A stretch of DNA of 64,000 nucleotides from JAWLDA01 sp041686855 (GCA_041686855.1 JAWLDA010000001.1:496001-560000), one strand, 5' to 3'. Positions 40,899 through 49,634 are shown, numbered from the stretch's first letter. The notes: generated by a model not told the origin, from the sequence alone. Made by a program: numbers and translations.

Positions 40899-42110
40899 GT
40901 GAAGCGCACACTCGGAACGCTCTGGTTGACGTTGGCTTTTATCATCGTGCTCAGCATGAACGTCTTCGCCGCCGGAGGACCGGTGGTACTTGGTACCTTG
41001 ATGGGGCTCACGGGGGGACTCGCTCCTTACGGGATGCCGATCCAAAACGCAACGAACCTTGCCGCACTTGACATTAATCAGCAGGGTGGCGTCCTCGGCG
41101 GACGTTCTATCGTGCTCGCGCACCGGGATTCAGCGACGAACCCTCAGGTAGGAGTGGACGCGGCAAACAAGCTGGTGAACATAGACGGCGTGACGGCGAT
41201 CGTAGGCGCTTTGGGGAGTCAAATCACTCTTTCCGCGGCGCAGAGTGTCGCCATCCCCAACGGTGTGGTGATGATATCACCCGCGTCGACATCCCCGGAG
41301 CTTACGACACTTAACGACAACGGCCTGATCTTTAGGACCGTCCTCTCCGATTCGATGCAAGGGGTCGCGCTTGCGGGTCTCGCCCAGGAGTTAGGGTACG
41401 AGAAGATCTCCGTCATCTATCTGAACAACGCATACGGTCAAGGATTATACGAGAAATTCTCCGAGGCCTTTAAGGCCGGCGGCGGCGCCATTGTCGGCGC
41501 GGCTGCGTATGACGAGGGGCAGAGTTCGTACCGAGGCGAGCTACAATCCGTGACACGCGGCGGCGTGCCCGATGCGTTACTCGTGATTGGGTACGTGCAA
41601 CAGGGCGGTACCACTATTATGCGCCAGGCTATTGAGGGCGGATTTGCGCGCCGCTTCCTCCTTCCTGACGGACTCAAATCTCCCGAAGTCGTGAGCGCCC
41701 TGGGTGCGCAAGTGCTCGAGGGGACATACGGTACGGCAGCGAGCGACCCCGTGGCTTTGTTCCAGGAGCGTTACGCTGAGCAGTTTGGTTCGCCGCCGCC
41801 GCAACCTTATATGGCGGAAGCGTACGATGCGGTCTTCTTGTTGGCCATGGCGATCGAGAAGGCGCAAAGTGTCGAAGGCAAGAAGATTGCGGCCGCGCTA
41901 AATACGCTCCTCGCCGAAGACGGCGAGCCGGTTCGGGCAGGCGAGTGGGAGACGGCGCGACGCTTGATCAGCGAAGGGAAGAGCATCAGGTACTTGGGTG
42001 CATCGGGACCGATCTCCTTTGATGAGGCCGGCGACCGCGCCGGTGGGACGGTCGAGGTGTGGAAGATTACCGGCGGAGAAATCGTCTCCGAGAAGACGCT
42101 CGAGTTTTAG
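40899..42110 (+). CDS. Branched-chain amino acid-type ABC binding protein (LivK-like)
   Basis: A 403-residue exported periplasmic-binding protein of the Leu/Ile/Val type I fold. A signal peptide ending near VFAAGG is followed by VVLGTLMGLTGGLAPYGMPI (lobe I), VTAIVGALGSQITLSAAQSV, and MISPASTSPELT. GTG 40899 has GGGAGG nine bases upstream. It faces the livM-livH-livF-livG genes on the other strand, with only six bases between the stops. Liv-type systems carry branched-chain amino acids, urea or other amides, so the ligand is open. Confidence 0.9.
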   Translation: MKRTLGTLWLTLAFIIVLSMNVFAAGGPVVLGTLMGLTGGLAPYGMPIQNATNLAALDINQQGGVLGGRSIVLAHRDSATNPQVGVDAANKLVNIDGVTAIVGALGSQITLSAAQSVAIPNGVVMISPASTSPELTTLNDNGLIFRTVLSDSMQGVALAGLAQELGYEKISVIYLNNAYGQGLYEKFSEAFKAGGGAIVGAAAYDEGQSSYRGELQSVTRGGVPDALLVIGYVQQGGTTIMRQAIEGGFARRFLLPDGLKSPEVVSALGAQVLEGTYGTAASDPVALFQERYAEQFGSPPPQPYMAEAYDAVFLLAMAIEKAQSVEGKKIAAALNTLLAEDGEPVRAGEWETARRLISEGKSIRYLGASGPISFDEAGDRAGGTVEVWKITGGEIVSEKTLEF

Positions 42111-42116
42111 CCGAAA

Positions 42117-43064
42117 CTAGTGGCTTTCTCCTCCATAAGCGGCCCGCGTGCGTCCGGCGATACCACTGGGTCTCCACAGGAGCACGGCAATGAGGAGGAA
42201 CCCGATCAAAATAAAGCGGACCGGGGCGGAGCGGGCGGCCAAAGCGGAAGGCAAGAGGTCGGTGGCGAACTCGGTCATCGACCAGATGGCCCAGACAACA
42301 AAGGTGCCGATGATGGCGCCTTTGTTGTTTCCGCTCCCACCGACGATCAGCATCACCCAGATAATAAACGTTCCGAGCATGGGTTCAAACGCTTGGGGCC
42401 CAATGAACGCGATAAAGTGCGTGTAGAGGCTACCAGCGAAGCCCATGACAATCGATCCAAAGATGAGCGCTTCAAGTTTGAGTCGAAACGTGTCCTTGCC
42501 CGAGGCGCGTGCGACGACTTCGTCTTCGCGGATCGCCTGAAGCGCCCGCCCCCAGGGTGAGCGGACCGCCCGCTCGATCAAGACGTAAAAGACGGCGATC
42601 ATCCCGAAGACCAACGCAAGGTAGGCGTAGTCGTAATACGGCCCAAAGGTGTCCCGCAACGGTTGGGGGATGCCCGCAATACCGCGCGTGCCGTTCGCAA
42701 GCCAGCGCTCATTGAGAAAGATGAAACGGATGGTCTCTGCGATACCGATGCTTGCAATGGCGAGGTAATCCTCGCGGAGTCGTAACGTCGGAATGCCGAT
42801 GATGAGTGCAGCGATTCCACTAACGAGGCCGGCCGCAAAAAAACCTATAGTGAGCGGCAGTCCAAAGCCTCCCAGTAGGCTAGGGTGGGGGACTGAAGTA
42901 AGGATGGCGGAGGTGTACGCACCAAGGGCGAAGAATCCCGCAATACCGATATTGAAAAGTCCCGTGAATCCCCACTGAATGTTTAACCCGAGCGTGAGGA
43001 TGGCGTAGATCCCGGCAAGCGTCGCGAAGAAGACGAGGTAGGCGACGATCCCTTCAAAGCTCAC
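42117..43064 (-). CDS. Liv-type ABC permease (LivM)
   Basis: A 315-residue membrane permease with about eight helices. Recognised by ITLGLNIQWGFTGLFNIGIAG near the start, the LRLREDYLAIASIGIAETIR loop, and SPWGRALQAIREDEVVARAS, the EAA-like coupling motif of LivM. GTG 43064 overlaps the LivH stop (GTGA). It is the last gene of the liv unit on the minus strand, meeting livK tail to tail. Confidence 0.93.
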   Translation of the reverse strand: MSFEGIVAYLVFFATLAGIYAILTLGLNIQWGFTGLFNIGIAGFFALGAYTSAILTSVPHPSLLGGFGLPLTIGFFAAGLVSGIAALIIGIPTLRLREDYLAIASIGIAETIRFIFLNERWLANGTRGIAGIPQPLRDTFGPYYDYAYLALVFGMIAVFYVLIERAVRSPWGRALQAIREDEVVARASGKDTFRLKLEALIFGSIVMGFAGSLYTHFIAFIGPQAFEPMLGTFIIWVMLIVGGSGNNKGAIIGTFVVWAIWSMTEFATDLLPSALAARSAPVRFILIGFLLIAVLLWRPSGIAGRTRAAYGGESH

Positions 43065-43915
43065 ACCCTCACCGCCTTCTGGGTGTTAAAGATCCCTGAG
43101 GGTCGCATGAGCAAGATTAGCAACATAATGACAAACGCGACGACCGGTTTATAGGCGGTCGCGATAAACGCGGTGGAAAGCTCTTGTGTAATGCCGATGA
43201 TCATACCGCCGGCCATAGCGCCGTACGGGCTGCCGATGCCTCCCAAGATGACCGCAGCAAAGATCGAAAGGAGCATCGTCCAGCCCATCTCCGGCGAGAG
43301 TTGAGTGTCGAGACCCATCAAGACGCCGGCAGCAGCCGCCGCGGCCGATCCGATGATCCACGTCCAGGCGATCACTCTCCGCGTGTCGATCCCCGTCACC
43401 CTCGCCAACTCGGCATTGTCCGCCATGGCACGCATCGCTTTGCCTAGCTTGGTGTAGCGGAGGAACACGTGAATGCCTAACCCCAATGTGAAGGCGACGC
43501 CAATGATGACAAGGTGGTCGGGTTTGATAAGGAGGCCGCCGACACGGTACGGAAACTGAATGCCCTGATTGATGTATTGGTTGCCGGCGCCCCAGCCGAC
43601 GACGATCGCGTTGCGGAGGATCAGGGCGACTCCAACCGACGCGATAAGGAGTGTGACCGGACCTCTCGTGCGCAGCTTTTGGTAGACCGCTTTGTCGAGC
43701 AAGACACTAATGAGCGCAGTGGCTGCCATCGCCCCCACCAACGCCCAGAGGAGCGGTAACCCAAGTCCCACTTTGAGCAAGAAGGCAGTATAGGCGCCCA
43801 GTGTGAGAACATCGCCGTGGGCGAAGTTGGCAAAATTTAAAATGCCGTATGTGAGCGAAAGGCCAATGGCGCTCAACGCGATGATGCTTCCTAGAACGAT
43901 CCCGTAAACGAGCAA
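43061..43915 (-). CDS. Liv-type ABC permease (LivH)
   Basis: A permease of about 284 residues with the LivH signature LSLTYGILNFANFAHGDVLT and the coupling loop YTKLGKAMRAMADNAELARV. Seven to eight helices are predicted. The start is uncertain: only TTG 43915 is available and it lacks a good ribosome site. The conserved N-terminus seems to continue upstream (IEYAQLLVYG), so a rarer codon, such as CTG 43939 or ATC 43930 after the GGGGGG run, may be used. It follows livF by about 20 bases. Confidence 0.9.
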   Translation of the reverse strand: MLVYGIVLGSIIALSAIGLSLTYGILNFANFAHGDVLTLGAYTAFLLKVGLGLPLLWALVGAMAATALISVLLDKAVYQKLRTRGPVTLLIASVGVALILRNAIVVGWGAGNQYINQGIQFPYRVGGLLIKPDHLVIIGVAFTLGLGIHVFLRYTKLGKAMRAMADNAELARVTGIDTRRVIAWTWIIGSAAAAAAGVLMGLDTQLSPEMGWTMLLSIFAAVILGGIGSPYGAMAGGMIIGITQELSTAFIATAYKPVVAFVIMLLILLMRPSGIFNTQKAVRV

Positions 43916-43935
43916 CTGAGCGTACTCGATCGCTT

Positions 43936-44640
43936 TCAGCCCCCCAAAAAAAGCTCCGCCACTTCGCGGTCGGCAAGGAGTCGACGGGCCTCTCCGTCGA
44001 CGCGGTTCTTTCCCATAGTAAGTACGTATCCACGATCCGAGATGGCCAAAGCTGCGCGAGCGTTCTGTTCAATCATTAAAATTGCGACTCCACCGGCGTT
44101 GATCTCCTGCACTTTATCAAGGACCAGTTTGGCATAGAGAGGAGAGAGGCCGGCCGTAGGCTCGTCGAGGAGGAGTAACTTTGGGCTTAGCATCAGGGCC
44201 CGCCCAATCGCGACCATCTGTCGCTGACCTCCCGAAAGGAGTCCTGTCAACGTCTTACGTCGCTCTTGCAACGGGGGGAACAGCTCATAGACGCGTGCTA
44301 ACGCTTCGTCCATGGGGCCCCGACTCACAAACGCGCCCATCTGCAGATTCTCATGTACGGTGAGGCGGGGAAAGACGTGATCGCTTTGGGGCACAAAGCT
44401 GATCCCGCGGCGGACCAGAAGGTTGGGGCCTAAGCCGGTAATCTCCTCACCATCAAAGTGAATCCTGCCCCCGGAGATGGAGATAAGGCCAAAGATAGCT
44501 TTGAGGAGCGTCGATTTACCGGCGCCGTTGGGGCCAATCACCGTGACGATCTCGTCAACGCAAACCTCGATCTCCACTCCACGGAGGATCTTCACGTCGC
44601 CGTAACCGGCGTGTAGATCGGTCACCTTGAGGATAGACAA
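43936..44640 (-). CDS. Liv-type ABC ATPase (LivF)
   Basis: A 234-residue ATPase. Walker A GPNGAGKST, the Q-loop in GISFVPQSDHVFPRLTVHEN, a signature of the form LSGGQRQM, Walker B LLLLDEPTAGLSP and IEQNARAAL are all seen; the last two are typical of LivF. TTG 44640 starts six bases after the LivG stop. Together with LivG it powers the LivH/LivM pair. Confidence 0.94.
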   Translation of the reverse strand: MSILKVTDLHAGYGDVKILRGVEIEVCVDEIVTVIGPNGAGKSTLLKAIFGLISISGGRIHFDGEEITGLGPNLLVRRGISFVPQSDHVFPRLTVHENLQMGAFVSRGPMDEALARVYELFPPLQERRKTLTGLLSGGQRQMVAIGRALMLSPKLLLLDEPTAGLSPLYAKLVLDKVQEINAGGVAILMIEQNARAALAISDRGYVLTMGKNRVDGEARRLLADREVAELFLGG

Positions 44641-44646
44641 TGCCCG

Positions 44647-45396
44647 TTACGCTCCCAAATACGCCGCTAAGACGTCAGGATTGGATCGAACGACCGCAGG
44701 CGGTCCCTCAGTGAGGTGCGCGCCCTGGTTCATCACAATCACTCGGCTGCAGAGGCTCATCACCAAGTCCATGTCGTGTTCGATCAACAAAAAGGTGGTG
44801 CCGCGTTGTTGTAAAGCACGGATGTGGTCGACGATGCGGCGCATAAGCGACGGGTTGACACCGGCGGCCGGCTCGTCGAGGAGGAACATCTTGGGATCGG
44901 CCATCAGCCCGCGCGCGAGTTCGAGAAGCTTGCGTTGGCCCACCGAGAGATTTCCCGCATACTCGTGAGCGAGTCGGCGCAGGTCGAGGAAGTCGAGGAC
45001 CTCCTCGGACTTCATACGCACGCGTTCCTCCTCGGCTTTGACGCGACGGGGCTGCAACCAGGCGTGCCACATTCGCTCTCCGATTTGGGCACGGGGGACG
45101 AGCATGAGATTCTCCAGGACTGTCATGCCCTTAAGGGCTCTTGGAATTTGAAACGTACGCACAAGGCCCTTTTGTGCAATTTCATGAGTCCGGCAATGAT
45201 CGATGCGCTCTCCGGCAAACCATACCTCGCCGGAGTCGGGCCGCAAGAACCCACTGATGATGTTGAAAAGGGTCGTCTTGCCCGCGCCATTGGGCCCGAT
45301 CAGGCCCACAATGGACGCCGGTTGAACGTCGATCGAACATGCGTCAACCGCACGGATGCCGCCGAACGCCTTGGTGACGCGCTTGACCGATAACAA
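44647..45396 (-). CDS. Liv-type ABC ATPase (LivG)
   Basis: A 249-residue ATPase with Walker A GPNGAGKTT, the LivG-specific sequence KGLVRTFQIPRALKGMTVLEN, signature LSVGQRKL, Walker B MFLLDEPAAGVNP and LIEHDMDLVMSLC. The LSVGQ form of the signature is usual for LivG. TTG 45396 is supported by AGGAGG nine bases upstream. It is the first gene of the livGFHM unit; a hairpin lies in its leader (45417-45445). Confidence 0.94.
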   Translation of the reverse strand: MLSVKRVTKAFGGIRAVDACSIDVQPASIVGLIGPNGAGKTTLFNIISGFLRPDSGEVWFAGERIDHCRTHEIAQKGLVRTFQIPRALKGMTVLENLMLVPRAQIGERMWHAWLQPRRVKAEEERVRMKSEEVLDFLDLRRLAHEYAGNLSVGQRKLLELARGLMADPKMFLLDEPAAGVNPSLMRRIVDHIRALQQRGTTFLLIEHDMDLVMSLCSRVIVMNQGAHLTEGPPAVVRSNPDVLAAYLGA

Positions 45397-45416
45397 TGCG
45401 GCTTGCCTCCTGCTTA

Positions 45417-45445
45417 CGCCCCCTCCGAACAGCTCTTTGGGGGCG
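45417..45445 (-). promoter_or_regulatory. Leader hairpin before livG
   Basis: CGCCCCC and GGGGGCG (45417-45423 and 45439-45445) form a 7-bp perfect stem with a 15-base loop just upstream of the livG ribosome site. It could affect livG translation or stability; no riboswitch class is recognised. Confidence 0.35.
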
Positions 45446-45537
45446 CCTCAGTCATCGCCGAAATGTTTTAACTAAATCATTTGTTAGACAGGGAAAATAG
45501 GGTTCCTTCTTTAATGAATGAGCGCGAACGCCAGAAC

Positions 45538-45563
45538 GCGCTCCCAATAAGGATTAGGAGCGC
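45538..45563 (-). terminator. Hairpin at the end of the 64-residue gene
   Basis: GCGCTCC and GGAGCGC (45538-45544 and 45557-45563) pair around a 12-base loop that includes the TAA stop. The downstream T content on the minus strand is poor, so termination strength is doubtful. Confidence 0.4.
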
Positions 45564-45748
45564 TGTATTCGCCGCTGGGCGCGGCGACAGATGTTGAGTT
45601 GAGTCTGGGTAAGTTGCTCAACTTCGGTAAGCGCATCAATCAAATCTTTGTCTTTCTTGGGATGTAGTGCGCTTAGAGATTCACTAAGGATGCCGCGGCT
45701 CTCGTCGAGCCGATCAATGATACGCCATATTGTATCTTCGGGGTTCAC
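45554..45748 (-). CDS. Small hypothetical helical protein
   Basis: A 64-residue soluble protein, predicted almost entirely helical (DTIWRIIDRLDESRGILSES), with a lysine/aspartate-rich middle and a basic C-terminus (CRRAQRRIQRS). GTG 45748 has AGGAGG 14 bases upstream, which is long. It lies upstream of the liv unit on the same strand, but a hairpin follows it. No family recognised; a coiled-coil or regulatory small protein is possible. Confidence 0.55.
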   Translation of the reverse strand: MNPEDTIWRIIDRLDESRGILSESLSALHPKKDKDLIDALTEVEQLTQTQLNICRRAQRRIQRS

Positions 45749-45911
45749 TTTATGATCAAGGGCCTCCTATCCGTTAGCACTCAGTCGGCGGGGGTTGCCA
45801 CTTTGACGGTCGCTCCTTGATGTGCGGTCCAATAAAAGCCAGTCACAACGGTTCGGCAGGGCTGCCTTGTTCACCTGCCGAATCATGCGGGCATGAGGAG
45901 GCGGATACGCG

Positions 45912-46469
45912 ATGCGAGTTCAGACCCCAGCCTTTGCCGTCCTCGCCTTGCTCCTGGCGATGTTGGCTTACACATTCTCACATCAGGAAGGTGCTCCTGT
46001 GAAGGTATTCACTCGAGATGCGAGTCTCGGCGCAACGTGGCACGATGAGAAGGTGCCGCCCGATCGCTGGGTCGGGATCGTCCTCTCCCAAGCCGGGTGG
46101 GAGCGTTTGCCTGGACAGGTGGGTCACGGAGGCGTAATCAGGGGCGCTCAGCCCGATTTCTCCGGAGACGTCGCCGTTGTGGGCTACATGGGGATGATGC
46201 GCTCAGGCGGATATAGCATTGACGTGCGCGAGGTGCGGTATGTTCCCGCAGGCGAGGGGAAGCGCGGCCGAGTGCTGATTACCGTAGAGGTACGCAGTCC
46301 CGCCCCTGACGAGATTGTGACCCAAGCGCTTACCAACCCTTACGATGTCGTCACCCTCGCCAAAGAGGCTTGGCCCGAGGGCACGCTTGCAGCGTTGGCT
46401 GACGGACAGATAGCCATCGACGTCGTCGATCAAGACGGACGCGATTGGGGGCCGGGACAGGCGCTCTAA
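45912..46469 (+). CDS. Exported protein with PrcB-like C-terminal domain
   Basis: A 185-residue protein with an N-terminal hydrophobic helix (AFAVLALLLAMLAYTF) that acts as signal or anchor. The C-terminal part contains GYMGMMRSGGYSIDVREVRY followed by a second beta strand, RVLITVEVRSPAPDEIVTQA. This is the signature of the PrcB C-terminal domain, named from a dentilisin-complex protein of spirochaetes and found in many exported bacterial proteins of unknown role. ATG 45912 has GAGGAGG ten bases upstream. An 8-bp hairpin (TTCGGCAG/CTGCCGAA) lies in the leader. Confidence 0.75.
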   Translation: MRVQTPAFAVLALLLAMLAYTFSHQEGAPVKVFTRDASLGATWHDEKVPPDRWVGIVLSQAGWERLPGQVGHGGVIRGAQPDFSGDVAVVGYMGMMRSGGYSIDVREVRYVPAGEGKRGRVLITVEVRSPAPDEIVTQALTNPYDVVTLAKEAWPEGTLAALADGQIAIDVVDQDGRDWGPGQAL

Positions 46470-46517
46470 TGCGCTTGTACCCAGCCCCCTGTCACACCAT
46501 CTACCTTTTCCTTGACC

Positions 46518-47036
46518 TCAAACGGTGGTCGACAGGCCTAACGCCTCTTTAAGCTCGTCGGACGAATTGGTCAACACGTCTGGATACGTGTTGAGAGCCT
46601 TAATAAGCGGCGCCTTGGAAGAGGGGCTGAGATCGGCTAAGTCGACGCCGCCTTTCACGGCCTTGCCCAACTGGTTGGCGTGATTAGCTAGGTACTTGTA
46701 GCCTTGTTTGGCTTCTTCGTCAATGATCATGCTGCTCGCCGTGGCTCCGTGGTACGTGTACTCTCCTTTGACCGGCTTGATAAACAGCCACACGATGTCA
46801 ATGCGGCGCCCGCTTGGCACCTCGTCGGCCGATTTCATCCAGGTAATCTCCTGCTCCAGCGCCGTCCGGCCGTGAGTCGCCGCCTCATCAAACCACGCAC
46901 GCTCGCCGTCGATAAGGATCGCGGTCAGGACCGTCGCCTGAGCGCCCTTGCCGCCTTTACCCGAGACGATCGGCAGTTTGTTGGGGTCGTCGTCGTAACA
47001 GTCGCTGTTCTGCACTCGACGGGTCAGCTTTACCAA
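46518..47036 (-). CDS. Hypothetical protein beside the membrane ferredoxin
   Basis: A 172-residue soluble protein. A beta-rich N-terminal half (QATVLTAILIDGERAWFDEA, RIDIVWLFIKPVKGEYTYHG) is followed by helices (EEAKQGYKYLANHANQLGK and a serine/leucine-rich end). TTG 47036 is supported by AGGAGG nine bases upstream. It follows the membrane ferredoxin gene by about 45 bases on the same strand, so they likely share a transcript and perhaps a complex. I do not recognise a family with confidence. Confidence 0.75.
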   Translation of the reverse strand: MVKLTRRVQNSDCYDDDPNKLPIVSGKGGKGAQATVLTAILIDGERAWFDEAATHGRTALEQEITWMKSADEVPSGRRIDIVWLFIKPVKGEYTYHGATASSMIIDEEAKQGYKYLANHANQLGKAVKGGVDLADLSPSSKAPLIKALNTYPDVLTNSSDELKEALGLSTTV

Positions 47037-47080
47037 GAGTGAACACCTCCTGATGTCAACGTATCACGAGCTCGCCACGT

Positions 47081-47923
47081 CTACTCTTGTAACACCTTAA
47101 CCGGGCCTTTCACACGGACCTGGCAAGAGAGTCGGAAGCCCTTTCCTATCTCCTCGTCCAGCATATCGATCTCTTCTTGTGTCGGTTCCGATAAGTTTTC
47201 CACGCCTGCGAGGACGCGCACCATGCAGCTGTCGCACATACCTTCTCGGCAACTGTAATCGAGCTCGACCTCTCGGTCGAGGGCCGCATCGAGCATCAAC
47301 TCGTCCTCTTTGAGCTCCAGCTCGTGCTCTTCGCCATCGAGGATCACCCACATCTTGAGAGGCTCTCCCTCGACTCGAGGAAGCGGCGGAATCTCGTCGG
47401 GAATCTCCACCGAAACCTTTTTCTTTTTGGTGGCGCCGCCGCCGGTAGCCACGGGTTGAGGCGCCTCAGTCTCCTCGGTCTCGACGATTTCGACGGGTTC
47501 GGGTTCGGGAACCGGGCGTGGGAAGCTCTCGGGCAACACTTCGCGCCGGTTGGCAAATCGGTAAAGTCCGACTGAGAAGAGGATGAGCGCTCCGCTCGCC
47601 CCCGCCTTAACCGCCAACGGCAACGGCGTCAAAAAGAAGCCGACGACGAAGAAGGCCAGCGAGGCGAGGAGACCCAACCCCATCAGTTTGTCATTGAAGT
47701 CAATCTGTTTTTTTAAGGGTTCGACCCGGCCGAGGACCATGGGGCGAGTGCCCGGCTTCAGCGGCTTGGCCTTGGAAAAGTCCAATCGTACCGTGCACCC
47801 TTCTGGGCAGGTGTATCGACGGACATAATGATAGAGTTGGGGTTTGTTGTCGAGTCCGATCTTGCGGTGAAAGACGACTTCCTCTGTAAGCGGTGCGCGG
47901 CAGGTAGGACACCGTTTGGCCAT
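47081..47923 (-). CDS. Membrane-anchored zinc-ribbon [2Fe-2S] ferredoxin
   Basis: A 280-residue three-part protein. Residues 1-45 form a CxxC...CxxxC zinc-ribbon-like unit (CPTC, then YTCPEGC). Two membrane helices follow at about 80-115 (LMGLGLLASLAFFVVGFFL, GASGALILFSVGLY), then an acidic proline/glutamate linker. The C-terminal ~90 residues are a plant-type [2Fe-2S] ferredoxin with the cysteine set CREGMCDSC and a late cysteine in RLSCQVRV. The ferredoxin domain probably faces the cytoplasm and delivers electrons at the membrane. ATG 47923 has AGGAGGCGG upstream. The combination is unusual. Confidence 0.85.
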   Translation of the reverse strand: MAKRCPTCRAPLTEEVVFHRKIGLDNKPQLYHYVRRYTCPEGCTVRLDFSKAKPLKPGTRPMVLGRVEPLKKQIDFNDKLMGLGLLASLAFFVVGFFLTPLPLAVKAGASGALILFSVGLYRFANRREVLPESFPRPVPEPEPVEIVETEETEAPQPVATGGGATKKKKVSVEIPDEIPPLPRVEGEPLKMWVILDGEEHELELKEDELMLDAALDREVELDYSCREGMCDSCMVRVLAGVENLSEPTQEEIDMLDEEIGKGFRLSCQVRVKGPVKVLQE

Positions 47924-47983
47924 GAAACGCCGCCTCCTAGGTGCATTTAGGATGTGATCACGTGAGGTTGTGATTCAACATAA

Positions 47984-47992
47984 ATCATAGCA
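47984..47992 (-). promoter_or_regulatory. Extended -10 promoter for the membrane ferredoxin
   Basis: The minus strand reads TGC-TATGAT (47992-47984), an extended -10 element, about 60 bases before ATG 47923. No convincing -35 box is present, which fits the extended -10 class. Confidence 0.5.
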
Positions 47993-48124
47993 TGCGCTTG
48001 TGAAAATTGCCACCCTCTAGGGCGGTTGCGTCGTCGGGGGCAGGAATTGGCCCTAGGGGACGACAAAGTGGTACCAACGCGCCGGGCGTAGCGCCGGCAT
48101 CGTGAGAGAAGGGAGTAGGAGCAG

Positions 48125-48532
48125 GTGTCTGAATGCACACACTTCTACCAACGTGTCGTGGACGCGCTTAAGGAGAACGGGATCGACGATCCCGCTGAGA
48201 CCTTTTGGGCCGGAGTCTTTGTCGGTATTTGCGAGCAAGTGATGATGAAGGTGAAGCCGGCAGGCATGATGGGCTCGGAGATGCCGCGCTGCGAAGAGAC
48301 GAGTAGGGTCGTCGCGGACACGTACGGCCTATACTGGACACGACTCGATCGACCGGGATCGGAGAAGTACGAAGTATGGGTGTGTCGACGCGACGACCGT
48401 ACGACGATCGAAGAGCTCTCCAAGCTCCGCGAAGGGGGCATGTCCTGGGGAGAATACCACACCCTGCGCGGCAAGCTGTGCGGTTACTCAGAGGATCTCA
48501 TTCGGGCGTACACTGAGGGCGCGTGGCCGTGA
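48125..48532 (+). CDS. Hypothetical cysteine-containing protein
   Basis: A 135-residue soluble protein starting MSECTHFYQRVVDALKENG. It is mainly helical with a short strand (KYEVWVCRRD) and has five cysteines, none in a standard CxxC metal pattern. Notable segments are FWAGVFVGICEQVMMKVKP and SWGEYHTLRGKLCGY. GTG 48125 has GGGAG nine bases upstream. It converges on the lipoprotein gene with eight bases between the stops. I do not recognise a family. Confidence 0.72.
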   Translation: MSECTHFYQRVVDALKENGIDDPAETFWAGVFVGICEQVMMKVKPAGMMGSEMPRCEETSRVVADTYGLYWTRLDRPGSEKYEVWVCRRDDRTTIEELSKLREGGMSWGEYHTLRGKLCGYSEDLIRAYTEGAWP

Positions 48533-48540
48533 ACCTCGCG

Positions 48541-49536
48541 TCAACCACACGACGTGGGGACGACGATCGGTTCACTGCGAAAACTCTCGCGTCCCAGTGA
48601 GTCCACGCTCGTGACGCGTACCGATGTCTCTACTTTCGGAGTTGTGAGGAGCGCGGTGGCGCTCGGCGCTTCGACGTACACATCTTCTTTGTAGTGGTCG
48701 TACTCATCGCTGCGAGTGTACACCTGATACCCCGCAACGTTCGTTGAGGCGCTGGGCTCCCAGGTCAGAAGGATACCTTCGTCGTGGATAGCGCACTGGA
48801 GGCCTTGTGGGGTAAGCGGCATTTGAACGATCTCTGCGCGTAGGGAGGCGGATCCCAGCGCAGTATTCCACTGCACCTGCGTTGTCTTACCCGACTCGAG
48901 GCGAACGCCTTCCCAAGGACTCTCGTACAGCCGATCTGATGCGTAGAACGACTCACCGTATGCGCCGATCGAGTACTCGTAATCGCCTGAGCTTAACTTC
49001 TTCACTCCGTGGAATACGTAGAGCTCGTCTTCGGATGGATCAAGCGTCAATGTCCCCCCGTTGCCGAATGAGACACGCACCTTCTTGACACGGTCGCGCT
49101 CGGGGAAGTCGTTAAAGTTCGCTACGATCTCCAAGGTGGCATCGATCGGTGCTACTTGGATCTCGAGAACTGATTCTACATTCGCGTACACACGCACCGT
49201 TTCGACGGCCGCGTGTGTCAGGTCCCCCGTCGCGTCTCGTAACTCTAATGAGAAGACCCAGTCACCGATCGGAAGCGAGGTAACCTCGCCGACGAGGCCG
49301 TCCTCGGTCAGGGTTAGGGGGACGGGGCGTGACATGCCGTTGTTTTCGAGGGTAGCCGTTGGTTGCAGTTCAGCGAGGGAGACCCCTGGCGAGTAGGCCG
49401 TTATGGCGAGGTTACCCACTGCGCCGGTACGTTCGTTTGGCGCTCGAACCCCAAGTGGACTCGGCATTGAGCAGGCGACGAGCACTGGCACGAGCGCGAG
49501 AAGAGCGAGTAACGCTTTAGGTACATGAGGCATCAT
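48541..49536 (-). CDS. Lipoprotein with beta domains and an Fn3-like module
   Basis: A 331-residue lipoprotein: the lipobox LALVPVLVACSM places the acylated cysteine near residue 22. The mature part is beta-rich, with an Ig-like stretch at about 40-130 and a second sandwich at 130-230. The C-terminal fibronectin type III module shows LLTWEPSASTNVAGYQVYTR and the closing VRVTSVDSLGRES. ATG 49536 has AAAGGA upstream; the longer frame to 49590 has no ribosome site. It is likely a surface protein for binding polymers or other proteins. It has its own promoter at 49605-49634. Confidence 0.82.
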   Translation of the reverse strand: MMPHVPKALLALLALVPVLVACSMPSPLGVRAPNERTGAVGNLAITAYSPGVSLAELQPTATLENNGMSRPVPLTLTEDGLVGEVTSLPIGDWVFSLELRDATGDLTHAAVETVRVYANVESVLEIQVAPIDATLEIVANFNDFPERDRVKKVRVSFGNGGTLTLDPSEDELYVFHGVKKLSSGDYEYSIGAYGESFYASDRLYESPWEGVRLESGKTTQVQWNTALGSASLRAEIVQMPLTPQGLQCAIHDEGILLTWEPSASTNVAGYQVYTRSDEYDHYKEDVYVEAPSATALLTTPKVETSVRVTSVDSLGRESFRSEPIVVPTSCG

Positions 49537-49604
49537 TTCACATTCCTTTCGCCGCCTGGGCTTGGCGGGTGCTGCGGTCGGACGACTCAAGCTGGGGTGG
49601 ACGT

Positions 49605-49634
49605 ATTATAGCAGGCTTGCCCGGACTTGCTCAA
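49605..49634 (-). promoter_or_regulatory. Strong sigma-A promoter for the Fn3 lipoprotein
   Basis: On the minus strand TTGAGC (49634-49629) and a perfect TATAAT (49610-49605) are 18 bases apart, and TGC directly before the -10 makes it an extended -10 as well. Confidence 0.75.
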
